A stretch of DNA of 8,648 bases from Solirubrobacteraceae bacterium. GTDB taxonomy: Bacteria > Actinomycetota > Thermoleophilia > Solirubrobacterales > Solirubrobacteraceae. Under the pieces are notes generated by a model. It was not told where the DNA came from, ran no database searches, and saw nothing but the letters and a program-made list of their open reading frames with translations. The stretch covers positions 1-8,648 of the forward strand of contig JASLDD010000089.1 in the NCBI GenBank assembly GCA_030151725.1, given 5' to 3'. This document shows, piece after piece, positions 1 through 6,162 of this stretch. The translations under genes and the position numbers were made by a program. Numbering within the stretch: the stretch's first letter is position 1; every line of letters starts with the position of its first letter.

Positions 1-1
1 C

Positions 2-688
2 GGACGGCCCGTCACGAGTCTGTTTTCGTTGCCACGCGGTGGCGCGATAAAAACGGAGCTTCTGTTCATCGAGCGCTGCCTGGATCTACTCCATCCTGGT
101 GGGCGCATGGCAATCGTGCTACCCGAGGGTGTCTTCAACAACTCCAGTCTTGAGTACGTACGTGACTTCGTCGAACAGCGGGCATACATTCGTGCCGTGG
201 TCAGCCTTCCGGAGGGCACATTCAGATCAGCCAAGGCGAGCGTGAAGGCGTCGCTGTTGTTCCTAAAGAAGTTCGACGCGGCCGATCAAGATCGGTACAA
301 CGAAGCGAGCGCGGAAGCGGAAAAGGCCATTGCTGACTGGAAGCAAGAGCTGACAGAGGAGATCCAAGCACTTGACGACGCAGTTGAGAATGCTAAGCGG
401 GAGAAAAACCGCGACCAACGAACGGAAATCCAGAAGCAGCGACGCGCGCTTGCCCGTGAGGTAGACGACAAGGTGGCAGACCGGCTGAAGAGGGAGCTAA
501 AGGCTCGCTTCGACTATCCGGTGTTTATGTACGACGCTACCCATGTTGGCATCACGCCCACCGGCGCCCACGATCTCAACGAGCTGTACCCGAACGAGCG
601 AATGCCGCCGGATGTTGACAAGACCTGCTTGGAGCTCTACGAAGAGTTCCGGGCGGATCCCCAGCCTTTCATGCTCAAGTTCGAGTGA
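2..688 (+). CDS. hsdM: Type I restriction-modification DNA methyltransferase subunit HsdM (N-6 adenine methylase), C-terminal part, 5' end outside window
   Basis: The frame is open from the left edge, so this is the tail of a longer gene; the TTG at 29 is an internal leucine, not a start. About 228 residues are seen. The beginning (KTELLFIERCLDLLHPGGRM, then AIVLPEGVFNNSS and VVSLPEGTF..ASVKASLLFLKK) is the conserved end of the N-6 adenine methylase catalytic domain; the SAM-binding and NPPF/NPPY motifs must lie upstream, off the window. It is followed by a charged, Glu/Lys/Arg-rich helical stretch of about 75 residues (roughly window positions 290-510), very likely a coiled coil, and a short conserved tail. 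In type I systems HsdM pairs with HsdS to methylate adenine at the site chosen by HsdS. The stop overlaps the hsdS start by 4 bp (GTGA), which implies translational coupling. Confidence 0.9.
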   Translation, partial: GRPVTSLFSLPRGGAIKTELLFIERCLDLLHPGGRMAIVLPEGVFNNSSLEYVRDFVEQRAYIRAVVSLPEGTFRSAKASVKASLLFLKKFDAADQDRYNEASAEAEKAIADWKQELTEEIQALDDAVENAKREKNRDQRTEIQKQRRALAREVDDKVADRLKRELKARFDYPVFMYDATHVGITPTGAHDLNELYPNERMPPDVDKTCLELYEEFRADPQPFMLKFE

Positions 689-1992
689 CCGCGACTGCCC
701 GACCAGCATTCGGTGTCGCCTACCACGATCTCGGGCTGTGGAGCGTCGGCTCGTACCGAACCCTCGGCTGGAATCGCCCAGACGACGAGCTCAAACCGCT
801 AGCAGACGCGCTGATCCGGCGAAAAGAGCAGCTGGAGAAGCTGTCACCGCCAAACGGGACCGCGATGATCTCGCTGAGCTTCGCAGGCGAGATTGAGAGA
901 CGGGACGTCGATATTGACAGCGTCGAGGGGAAGCTGTTCCTGGCTCACCCGAAGGACGTTGTCTATTCAAAGATCGATGTCCGGCACGGCGCTATCGGTG
1001 TAGTTCCCGACGAGTTCAAGAACGCGGCGGTAACGAGTGAGTTCCCTGTTTACGAGATCGACACAGCGGTGGCGGTCCCGGAGTACGTGGCCCTTCTATT
1101 CCGAACGTCTCGCTTCCGCGACGAGCTCGCGAGCAAAGCAAGTGGGGCGAGCGGGCGCAAGCGGATTAACCCCGAGCAGCTCGAGACAACACGGGTTCCA
1201 CTCCCGGACCCGAAGGAGCAGAAGAGGATCGTCGCCGAGTGGCGAAAGACTTATGACCAAGTGCGAGCCGCCGAGGCCGAGCTTCAGGGCGTTGAGCGAA
1301 ACCTCAATAACCTCCTTGAATCCGGGTGCGACCCCGTCGCGCTCGGTGTGTTGAGGGCCACGAGTCTCGGGGTGCTGCGGTCCGACCTGTCGCGGTGGGA
1401 TGTGCCGCACCCGAAGGCAGAGTTCTATCGGCGAAGCCAGCAAGATCTGACGTTCCTGCACGAACTAGCTGAGGATGCCACGGAGCTTGTGCGTCCCGCC
1501 GAGGCGCCAGACCACGAATGGCCTGTGTACGGCGTCAGTAATGAAGTCGGCGTCTTCTTTAGTCACAGGCAGCTTGGTAGCGAGTTCAATGCTGCCTATA
1601 AGCACATTGCCCCAGGCTGGTTCTTCCATAATCCGACTCGCTCATCTGTCGGATCGCTCGGGCAAGTGCCATCCGACGTTCCAGCCGATGCGATCACGAG
1701 CCCGGAGTATCAGATATGGCGAGTCTTGCCGGACGTTGACGCGGACTTCATCGCCGCACTGCTCGCAACTAAGTTCTTTGTTCAGCTAATTCGCCTGCAC
1801 CGTTCAGGCGGGGTAAAGCAGAGGCTCTACGTCGAGAACCTCTTGGAAATAGGTATCCCGTCGCTGAGTGACGACGATCAGCGCGCCATGGGCGCTGCAC
1901 GACGCACGGCGTTACAAGGTCTTGCGGACGCGCGCGCGGCTCATAGGGAGACGGAACGCCATATCGAGGGATTGATCGTCGGATCGCCTTAA
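685..1992 (+). CDS. hsdS: Type I restriction-modification specificity subunit HsdS
   Basis: This 435-residue protein has the usual length for HsdS and the two-repeat layout. The first target recognition domain spans roughly residues 10-175 and ends in SGASGRKRINPEQLETTRVP followed by LPDPKEQKRIVAEW, the classic entry to the conserved central helix (residues about 177-212). The second spans roughly 240-390 and ends with RSGGVKQRLYVENLLEIGIP, followed by a second helix (about 397-431). Each domain reads one half of a bipartite DNA site, and the helices set the spacing and bind HsdM. The GTG start at 685 overlaps the hsdM stop (GTGA), so the two are co-translated. No frameshift or missing segment is seen, so it should be functional. 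The recognised sequence cannot be read from the protein alone, as recognition domains vary greatly. Confidence 0.93.
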   Translation: MTATARPAFGVAYHDLGLWSVGSYRTLGWNRPDDELKPLADALIRRKEQLEKLSPPNGTAMISLSFAGEIERRDVDIDSVEGKLFLAHPKDVVYSKIDVRHGAIGVVPDEFKNAAVTSEFPVYEIDTAVAVPEYVALLFRTSRFRDELASKASGASGRKRINPEQLETTRVPLPDPKEQKRIVAEWRKTYDQVRAAEAELQGVERNLNNLLESGCDPVALGVLRATSLGVLRSDLSRWDVPHPKAEFYRRSQQDLTFLHELAEDATELVRPAEAPDHEWPVYGVSNEVGVFFSHRQLGSEFNAAYKHIAPGWFFHNPTRSSVGSLGQVPSDVPADAITSPEYQIWRVLPDVDADFIAALLATKFFVQLIRLHRSGGVKQRLYVENLLEIGIPSLSDDDQRAMGAARRTALQGLADARAAHRETERHIEGLIVGSP

Positions 1993-2001
1993 GGAGTCGA
2001 G

Positions 2002-2166
2002 ATGCGGTTGGAGATGACGTGGGGCCGAACGGCGAGGACAGGCCCAAAGCCCGAACCGTCGTCTGCGCCCAGCCCACCCCCGAAGCGACAGCCACGCATC
2101 CGAGTCCCGTCGACGGACGATCACCTCGATGTTGCTCCCCTTCCAGCGCCGAGGCGATCCGTCTGA
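2002..2166 (+). CDS. Short 54-codon frame after hsdS, possibly the truncated start of a lost third operon gene
   Basis: The ATG at 2002 has a near-ideal ribosome binding site, AAGGAG at 1991-1996, which overlaps the hsdS stop codon and sits 5 nt before the ATG. That is the arrangement expected for a translationally coupled next gene. The frame, however, gives only 54 residues, beginning MRLEMTWGR and soon becoming rich in Pro, Ser and Arg, with no domain I recognise. From about codon 28 it runs antisense to the XRE remnant, so its later part is probably not real coding sequence. My inference is that only the start signal and the first ten or so codons survive from a third gene of the hsd operon. 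It may instead be a genuine tiny protein, but composition argues against it. Confidence 0.35.
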   Translation: MRLEMTWGRTARTGPKPEPSSAPSPPPKRQPRIRVPSTDDHLDVAPLPAPRRSV

Positions 2167-2221
2167 CGGGTCCCCACGCTGGGTTGCTGCCTCCCTCGAT
2201 ATGGCTGACCAATTGCGGGCG
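2085..2221 (-). pseudogene. Remnant of an XRE-family helix-turn-helix regulator, frameshifted
   Basis: Read on the - strand, 2221 down to about 2140 gives RPQLVSHIEGGSNPAWGPVR followed by RIASALEG. This closely fits the recognition helix and final helices of an XRE/Cro-type HTH domain (pattern S..SHIE.G..NP....LRRIA.AL). The reading then jumps frame: removing one G from the GGGG run at 2137-2140 lets it continue as LEGSNIEVIVRRRDSD, which is the usual beta-strand tail of such proteins. The first HTH helices are missing, because an in-frame stop lies about 14 codons upstream of RPQ and the sequence there already belongs to the peroxidase remnant on the other strand. It is therefore a broken piece and not a working regulator. 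Whether the extra G is a mutation or a sequencing error cannot be told here, but the missing N-terminus is not explained by one base. Confidence 0.6.
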
Positions 2222-2224
2222 CGG

Positions 2225-3150
2225 CGGTTTTGGGTTCGGGGCTGAGCTGGATCACGTTTTGGCGGGGTCGCGGCGCGTGCAGGGCGGTGGGGAGGTGGTT
2301 CCGTTTTATGGGGCTCACCGGGCTGGGATTGCGACGCCGTCTCAGGAATATCTTTATTTCGCCGAGCGCAGCGGTGGATGGCTGCGTGATGTTCTTGAGC
2401 TGTGGACCGCTGCTGCTGCGCGGCTGACTGCGAGCGAGCCCTATCAGTCTCTCCCTGGCGAGCCAGGTCAGCCGCCGCTGGAGACTGGCGAGGCGGTCGG
2501 CTTGAGCCCCTCCAGGCTTCATGTTTTGGCTGGGCTTGCGAGTAGTGCCGCGACTCTGCGCTGGACCCAACAGGGGTTCGGGCGCACGTCAAGTACTAGC
2601 CGCGAGCAGAGCACCCCGAGGAGCCTTATCGGGTTCAAGGACGGAACCGACAACATCCGCGCCGAGGACGCCGAGGCCATGAACGACTTCGTCTGGACCG
2701 ATCCAAGCGACGGGGCCCCGTGGATGGCCGGCGGCACCTACCTGATCACGCGGCGCATCAAGATCCTCCCGGATGTCTGGGATCACACCTCCCTCGACGG
2801 ACAGCAGCGCGTGATCGGTCGCGCAAGCTCAGCGGAGCTCCGCTCGGAAGCCAAAGCGAGTACGACCCGGTCAACCTTCAAGCGCACAGCGCCAGCGGCG
2901 AACCGGTCATCCCAGCCAACGCTCACATCCGTCTCGCGAGCCCTCAAACCAACGGCGGACAGCGCATCCTCAGGCGCGGCCACTCCTACAGCGAAGCAAT
3001 CGAACCAGGGAGCGGCCAGCTCGACGCCGGACTCTTCTTCATCGCCTTCCAACGGAGCCCCGCACGCCAATTCATCCCCCTCCAAAGACGCCTAGCCGCC
3101 AACGATGCGCTCAACTGCCACACCCTGTCGCGCCTGCCCTTATTTGCGAG
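2225..3150 (+). pseudogene. efeB: DyP-type heme peroxidase (EfeB-like) pseudogene
   Basis: EfeB-type dye-decolorizing peroxidases are secreted heme enzymes of the EfeUOB iron uptake group. Recognisable blocks are VPFYGAHRAGIATPSQEYL (from about 2296), WTAAAARLTASEP, LRWTQQGFGRTSSTSR, the GxxDG heme motif in LIGFKDGTDN (about 2625-2655), and WMAGGTYLITRRI. At about 2820 the similarity leaves this frame and continues one frame over as KLSGAPLGSQSEYDPVNL, IPANAHIRLASP (the proximal heme histidine region), RILRRGHSYS and QLDAGLFFIAFQR. This fits a single-base loss near 2819-2823. Between RLHV (ending about 2525) and the LRW block, roughly 70 residues normal for the family are absent. The signal peptide and true start are missing before about 2225, and the C-terminus is degraded (HT.S...LFA near 3119-3148). 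Three independent lesions make this a pseudogene. Confidence 0.85.
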
Positions 3151-3157
3151 GCTTTCG

Positions 3158-3559
3158 TTACCCGGCGAACGTCGCGAAGGTCCAGTGGTTGCCGTCGGGG
3201 TCTGCCACGGTGAAGTCGCGCGATGGATAGTCGGTTTGGTCCACGAGGGGGTGCACGACGGTGGCGCCGACCATGAGCGCTCGCTCCATCACAGCGTCAG
3301 GATCAGAGGTCACGACATGCAGCGAGCTGGTCCCCGGCCGACAGGGTGTGCTCCGCTCGCCGGTGCTAGAGAGCAACACGCGACCGCCCTCAGGCCAGTC
3401 CAGTTGACAGTGGTGGACGCGGCCCTCCTGGTCTCCGGGGATCATCAGATCCTCGGTAAAACCGAGAGCCAGCAACCAGTCGCGCAACACCAACGCCTCG
3501 TCGCTGACGACGCTCGCCCAAAGGTTCGGCTGGCGGATACCACTAGTTCGTACGGTCAT
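3158..3559 (-). CDS. VOC-superfamily (glyoxalase/bleomycin-resistance fold) protein
   Basis: This 133-residue protein is typical in length for a single-unit vicinal oxygen chelate protein. The N-terminal half carries the first beta-alpha-beta unit (ASVVSDEALVLRDWLLALGF) and a metal-region His in GRVHHCQLDW. The second unit contains LHVVTSDPDAVMERALMVGA, VVHPLVDQTDYPSRDFTVAD and the family hallmark PDGNHWTFATF at the C-terminus. Members include glyoxalases, dioxygenases and drug-binding proteins; the substrate is not readable here, so I assign only the fold. The ATG at 3559 is preceded by GAGG (3566-3569) at a 6-nt spacing, which supports this start. That ribosome binding site lies inside the arm of a perfect inverted repeat (separate entry). 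The gene stands alone, converging with the peroxidase pseudogene and diverging from the DHH gene. Confidence 0.85.
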   Translation of the reverse strand: MTVRTSGIRQPNLWASVVSDEALVLRDWLLALGFTEDLMIPGDQEGRVHHCQLDWPEGGRVLLSSTGERSTPCRPGTSSLHVVTSDPDAVMERALMVGATVVHPLVDQTDYPSRDFTVADPDGNHWTFATFAG

Positions 3560-3565
3560 TGTTGA

Positions 3566-3599
3566 CCTCAGAGCCTAACGTGAACGCCAGGCTCTGAGG
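3566..3599. promoter_or_regulatory. Perfect 11-bp inverted repeat overlapping the VOC gene ribosome binding site
   Basis: CCTCAGAGCCT (3566-3576) and AGGCTCTGAGG (3589-3599) are exact reverse complements separated by 12 nt. In the VOC transcript (- strand) the second arm ends in GAGG, the ribosome binding site, 6 nt before the ATG. As RNA this gives an 11-bp GC-rich hairpin that would hide the site. As DNA it is a dyad with half-sites 23 bp apart, about two helical turns, which suits a dimeric regulator. It could be an operator, a translational switch or both. The pairing is certain, while the function is inferred. Confidence 0.6.
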
Positions 3600-3685
3600 C
3601 GATGACCGCGCTGTCAGACACCCCGTCGTACGACCGGGCGTGCCTAGCACTGGCGCGACGGCTGGGACGCTACAGCCGACACCGA

Positions 3686-3717
3686 TTGGCAAGTGGTAGC
3701 TCACGGTGTCCTAGCGT
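3686..3717 (+). promoter_or_regulatory. Possible weak promoter for the DHH gene
   Basis: TTGGCA at 3686-3691 resembles a -35 box and TAGCGT at 3712-3717 fits the TAnnnT form of an actinobacterial -10 box, but the spacer is 20 nt, longer than the usual 17-18. The stretch 3600-3810 is the only non-coding DNA before the DHH gene, so its promoter should lie here. This is the best candidate I could find and it is weak. Confidence 0.2.
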
Positions 3718-3810
3718 GGTGCCGGGCGGATAGATGATGTCTCTGCGCTTCAAGAATCTCGCCCCGGCTGCCGATCTAGATGGCAAACGTCTTGAGAGGA
3801 GCCCGACCCG

Positions 3811-4752
3811 ATGGCCACACCCACCGCCGAGCAGTGCCGCCTTGTCACCCGCAGCGACTTTGACGGGCTGGTGTGCGCTGCGCTGCTGAAAGAGCTTGGG
3901 ATGGTCGACGAGATCAAGTTCGTGCACCCCAAGGACGTGCAGGACGGCCTGGTCGAGATCACCGATCGCGACATCACGACTAACCTTCCCTACGTGCCCG
4001 GCGTGCGCTTGGCCTTCGACCATCACGAGAGCGAGACGCTGCGCCTGAAGGGCAGCCCCGAGAACCACGTCATCCTTCCGCACGCGCAGTCCGCTGCACG
4101 GGTCGTCTACGACTACTACGGCGGAGCCGAGCGCTTCCCGCAGGTGCCCGACGAGCTGATGGAGGCCGTCGACAAGGCTGACAGCGCGATGTTCTCGCCG
4201 GAGGAGATCAAGGAGCCGACCGGCTGGATCCTGCTCAGCTTCCTGATGGACCCGCGCACAGGACTCGGTCGCTTCCGCGACTTTCGCATCTCCAACTACC
4301 AGCTGATGATGATGCTCGTCGACGCGTGTTTGCAGGTGGGCGTCGAGGAGATCCTCATGTTGCCGGACGTCGTGGAGCGGGTCGCGCTCTACCGCGAGCA
4401 CGCCGCCGCTGCCCAGGCGCAACTGCTCGAGAAGTCCACCGTCCACGGCAACGCCGTCGTCATCGACCTGCGCGACGACGAGGTCATCCACCCGACCAAC
4501 CGCTTCATGGTCTACGCCCTCTATCCGCAGTGCAACCTGTCCATACACGTCCTCTGGGGACTGAAGAAGCAGAACACGGTGCTCGCAATGGGCAAGTCGA
4601 TCATCAACCGCACGAGCCGGACCAACGTGGGAGCGTTGATGCTCTCCTACGGCGGCGGCGGGCACGACGCCGCAGGGACGTGTCAGGTGGACAACGCCGA
4701 CGGCGACCGCGTGCTCGCGGAGCTCCTCGAGCGCGTCAACGCAGACGGCTAG
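3811..4752 (+). CDS. DHH-family phosphoesterase (exopolyphosphatase-like)
   Basis: This 313-residue protein has the layout of a soluble DHH/DHHA1 phosphoesterase. Metal-binding motif I is a variant, TRSDFDGLVCAALL, with D16 and D18; the signature FDHHES gives D70-H71-H72; a further metal-ligand candidate is D121 in EAVDKADS. The C-terminal DHHA1 domain has the substrate loop SYGGGGHDAAGTCQV (about 279-293). The family hydrolyses phosphodiester or phosphoanhydride bonds (RecJ, NrnA, cyclic-dinucleotide phosphodiesterases, type II pyrophosphatases, exopolyphosphatase-like proteins) with Mn2+ or Mg2+. No transmembrane, PAS or GGDEF part is present, so it is not a GdpP-type membrane enzyme. The exact substrate is unknown; nano-RNA, cyclic dinucleotide and polyphosphate all remain open. 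GAGAGGA at 3794-3800 supports the ATG. The gene converges with the flavoprotein gene. Confidence 0.87.
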   Translation: MATPTAEQCRLVTRSDFDGLVCAALLKELGMVDEIKFVHPKDVQDGLVEITDRDITTNLPYVPGVRLAFDHHESETLRLKGSPENHVILPHAQSAARVVYDYYGGAERFPQVPDELMEAVDKADSAMFSPEEIKEPTGWILLSFLMDPRTGLGRFRDFRISNYQLMMMLVDACLQVGVEEILMLPDVVERVALYREHAAAAQAQLLEKSTVHGNAVVIDLRDDEVIHPTNRFMVYALYPQCNLSIHVLWGLKKQNTVLAMGKSIINRTSRTNVGALMLSYGGGGHDAAGTCQVDNADGDRVLAELLERVNADG

Positions 4753-4764
4753 CGCGCGAGCGGC

Positions 4765-4792
4765 ACCGCGATCACCGGTACCGGCGAGCGGT
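4765..4792. terminator. Possible hairpin between two convergent genes
   Basis: The 85-nt gap between the convergent DHH and flavoprotein genes contains a nested dyad: outer ACCGC (4765-4769) with GCGGT (4788-4792), and inner CCGG (4775-4778) with CCGG (4781-4784). It could end transcription from both sides, but no T-run follows on either strand and the inner loop is too tight to form fully. It is offered only because both transcripts must stop near here. Confidence 0.25.
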
Positions 4793-4837
4793 CATAGTGA
4801 CCACGACACGCCAGGGGGCGTTGAGTCTGCAGCGCGT

Positions 4838-6049
4838 TCATGTCCGTGCCGCCGCGGCCGGGATCGCTCCCGTCGAGGGCTCGCGTCCTTCGCGGGCTGC
4901 CTGGTCGGCATCGCGATCGAGCTTGTCGAGGTAGGGCGCCAGATAGCGGGCGGCGATCTTGCTGGGCGGCGACCACGTGGATGTCGTGCTGACTTCTGAG
5001 CTGAAGCCATGCCCGCCGGTGATCTGCGCGCTGAGGTAAAGCGGCTCACCGTAAGTCAAGAGCTTTGCGTGCATTTTGGGATGGAACGGCTCGGGCGTGA
5101 CCGGCGCGCCGGCCAGCGCCGCGACCGATTCCGCGGCGGCGTCGGCCTGCTGGCAGCCCAGGCCACCCTGCTTGATGGGGAAGTCGATCGCGTCACCAGC
5201 GGCGAAGATCGGGCACTGGAGGTCACGCATGCGCCCGTGCTGATCGACACGGATGAAGCCATGCTCGCCGAGTGGGATCCCGCGCACTTCCGGGCCGCCG
5301 AGCTCGGGCAGCGCCACCACGCGATCCACGTGCACGTGCCTGTCGCCGGGGTTGATCACGACCACGCCCTTCTCGGGGATCTCGGCGTAGGCGGAGGTGA
5401 TCGTCTTGATATTTGCGTGCGAGAGCATCTCAGCGACGGCTTGGCTCGCGGTCTGGCCGAAGATCGCCAGCGGGGCGTCCTCGGGGGTGATCACAGTGGT
5501 GGACAGCTCGACCTGCGTGTCATATGCGCGGCCGGCAGTCATCAGCGCGAGCTCATACAGCGGAAGCGGCCAGGGCATGCGCCCCGGCGCGACGAACGCC
5601 ATGCTCTTGATGTAGCCGCCCTCGATGTCCTGGATCAGCCCGTGGAGCTGCTCGTCCATGCGACGGTCGTCGATCGTCGTGGCGTGCCTGTAGCGGGGCC
5701 CCGGACGGGCGCCCATGGCGAGGATCAGCGCGTCGTACTCGATCGTCTCCCCGCCCTTGGTGTGCAGCGTGTTCTTCTGGGGCTCAATCCAGTCGAGCTC
5801 GTCGACCAGCAGCCGTGCGCCGGCGTCGGCGACGATCGGCGCCAGTTTGTAATGACGCGCCCCGTCGAAGGCGAATGGCTCGGTGACCGTCATCGGGCGA
5901 TAGACGAGCTCATCGTTGGGGGCGATCACTGTGATGTCGGTCTGCTTGGCGGCGAGATCGGAGAGCACGAGCGCGGCCTCGATTGCGGCGACGCCGCCTC
6001 CCACGATGCTCACGCGGAACTTGGTGGATGGCGAGCCTTGAGTAGTCAT
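4838..6049 (-). CDS. FAD-dependent pyridine nucleotide-disulphide-type oxidoreductase (SQR/flavocytochrome c-like, lacking one redox cysteine)
   Basis: This 403-residue flavoprotein starts with a Rossmann FAD site, RVSIVGGGVAAIEAALVL (residues 12-29), has the second dinucleotide segment YDALILAMGARPG (105-117), and the C-terminal FAD motif PIFAAGDAIDFPIKQGGLGC (280-299) typical of the sulfide:quinone oxidoreductase, flavocytochrome c sulfide dehydrogenase and type II NADH dehydrogenase relatives. Only two cysteines exist, C279 and C299. At the place where sulfide-oxidising members carry the first active cysteine (the P..P.YE.A block) this protein has MPWPLPLYELAL, with W160. A disulfide-based sulfide oxidation is thus unlikely, and the electron donor and acceptor are unknown. 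The C-terminus after about 385 is an Ala/Arg-rich tail. There is no signal peptide; these proteins usually sit at the inner membrane surface. No ribosome binding site precedes the ATG, matching the leaderless promoter listed separately. Confidence 0.85.
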   Translation of the reverse strand: MTTQGSPSTKFRVSIVGGGVAAIEAALVLSDLAAKQTDITVIAPNDELVYRPMTVTEPFAFDGARHYKLAPIVADAGARLLVDELDWIEPQKNTLHTKGGETIEYDALILAMGARPGPRYRHATTIDDRRMDEQLHGLIQDIEGGYIKSMAFVAPGRMPWPLPLYELALMTAGRAYDTQVELSTTVITPEDAPLAIFGQTASQAVAEMLSHANIKTITSAYAEIPEKGVVVINPGDRHVHVDRVVALPELGGPEVRGIPLGEHGFIRVDQHGRMRDLQCPIFAAGDAIDFPIKQGGLGCQQADAAAESVAALAGAPVTPEPFHPKMHAKLLTYGEPLYLSAQITGGHGFSSEVSTTSTWSPPSKIAARYLAPYLDKLDRDADQAAREGREPSTGAIPAAAART

Positions 6050-6055
6050 ACAGCC

Positions 6056-6084
6056 AGACTAAGGCCGCCACGGCCCCCGGTCAG
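6056..6084 (-). promoter_or_regulatory. Predicted promoter giving a leaderless mRNA for the flavoprotein gene
   Basis: On the - strand, CTGACC (6084-6079) is followed by 17 nt and then TAGTCT (6061-6056), a TAnnnT-type -10 box. Six nt later comes the ATG at 6049, so transcription would start at or within a base of the start codon. The region just before the ATG (TGGCTGT) has no Shine-Dalgarno sequence, which fits leaderless translation, common in Actinobacteria. Confidence 0.5.
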
Positions 6085-6131
6085 CCGAGTAAAGCCCTGT
6101 TTGGAGTCAGGGAGAACTACGTAGCGGCAGT

Positions 6132-6160
6132 GCCTCTACGCACGCCGGCGTGGGTGAGGC
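6132..6160. terminator. 29-nt imperfect palindrome after the molybdate operon, possible terminator
   Basis: GCCTC (6132-6136) pairs with GAGGC (6156-6160), AC (6138-6139) with GT (6154-6155), and CACGCC (6141-6146) with GGCGTG (6147-6152). One bulged T and one G-G mismatch interrupt it. It begins 3 nt past the stop of the HTH-Mop gene on the - strand, where an operon terminator is expected. There is no U-tract and the centre is loopless, so as RNA a few inner pairs would open. A protein-binding dyad is the alternative. Confidence 0.35.
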
Positions 6161-6162
6161 CG

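Noticed and set aside
29..31. TTG at 29 as the start of the methyltransferase gene
   Set aside because: The frame is open to the window edge and the conserved methylase domain must continue upstream.
2019..3095. Reading the peroxidase region as one intact 358-residue gene from the GTG at 2019
   Set aside because: The first 70 or so residues have no peroxidase character and overlap the XRE remnant; the last 90 are a Ser/Thr/Ala-rich out-of-frame tail after the frameshift near 2820.
3625..3634. GTCGTACGAC 10-bp palindrome in the VOC-DHH gap
   Set aside because: Short palindromes are common in GC-rich DNA and nothing else marks it as a site.
3670..4665. Open frame of about 331 codons on the - strand over the DHH gene
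   Set aside because: No recognisable domain and biased composition; the + strand has all DHH/DHHA1 motifs and a ribosome binding site.
5009..6124. Long open frame (about 371 codons) on the + strand across the flavoprotein gene
   Set aside because: Its translation is His/Arg/Asp-rich with no known motifs, while the opposite strand encodes a complete FAD protein. It is a shadow frame of high-GC DNA.
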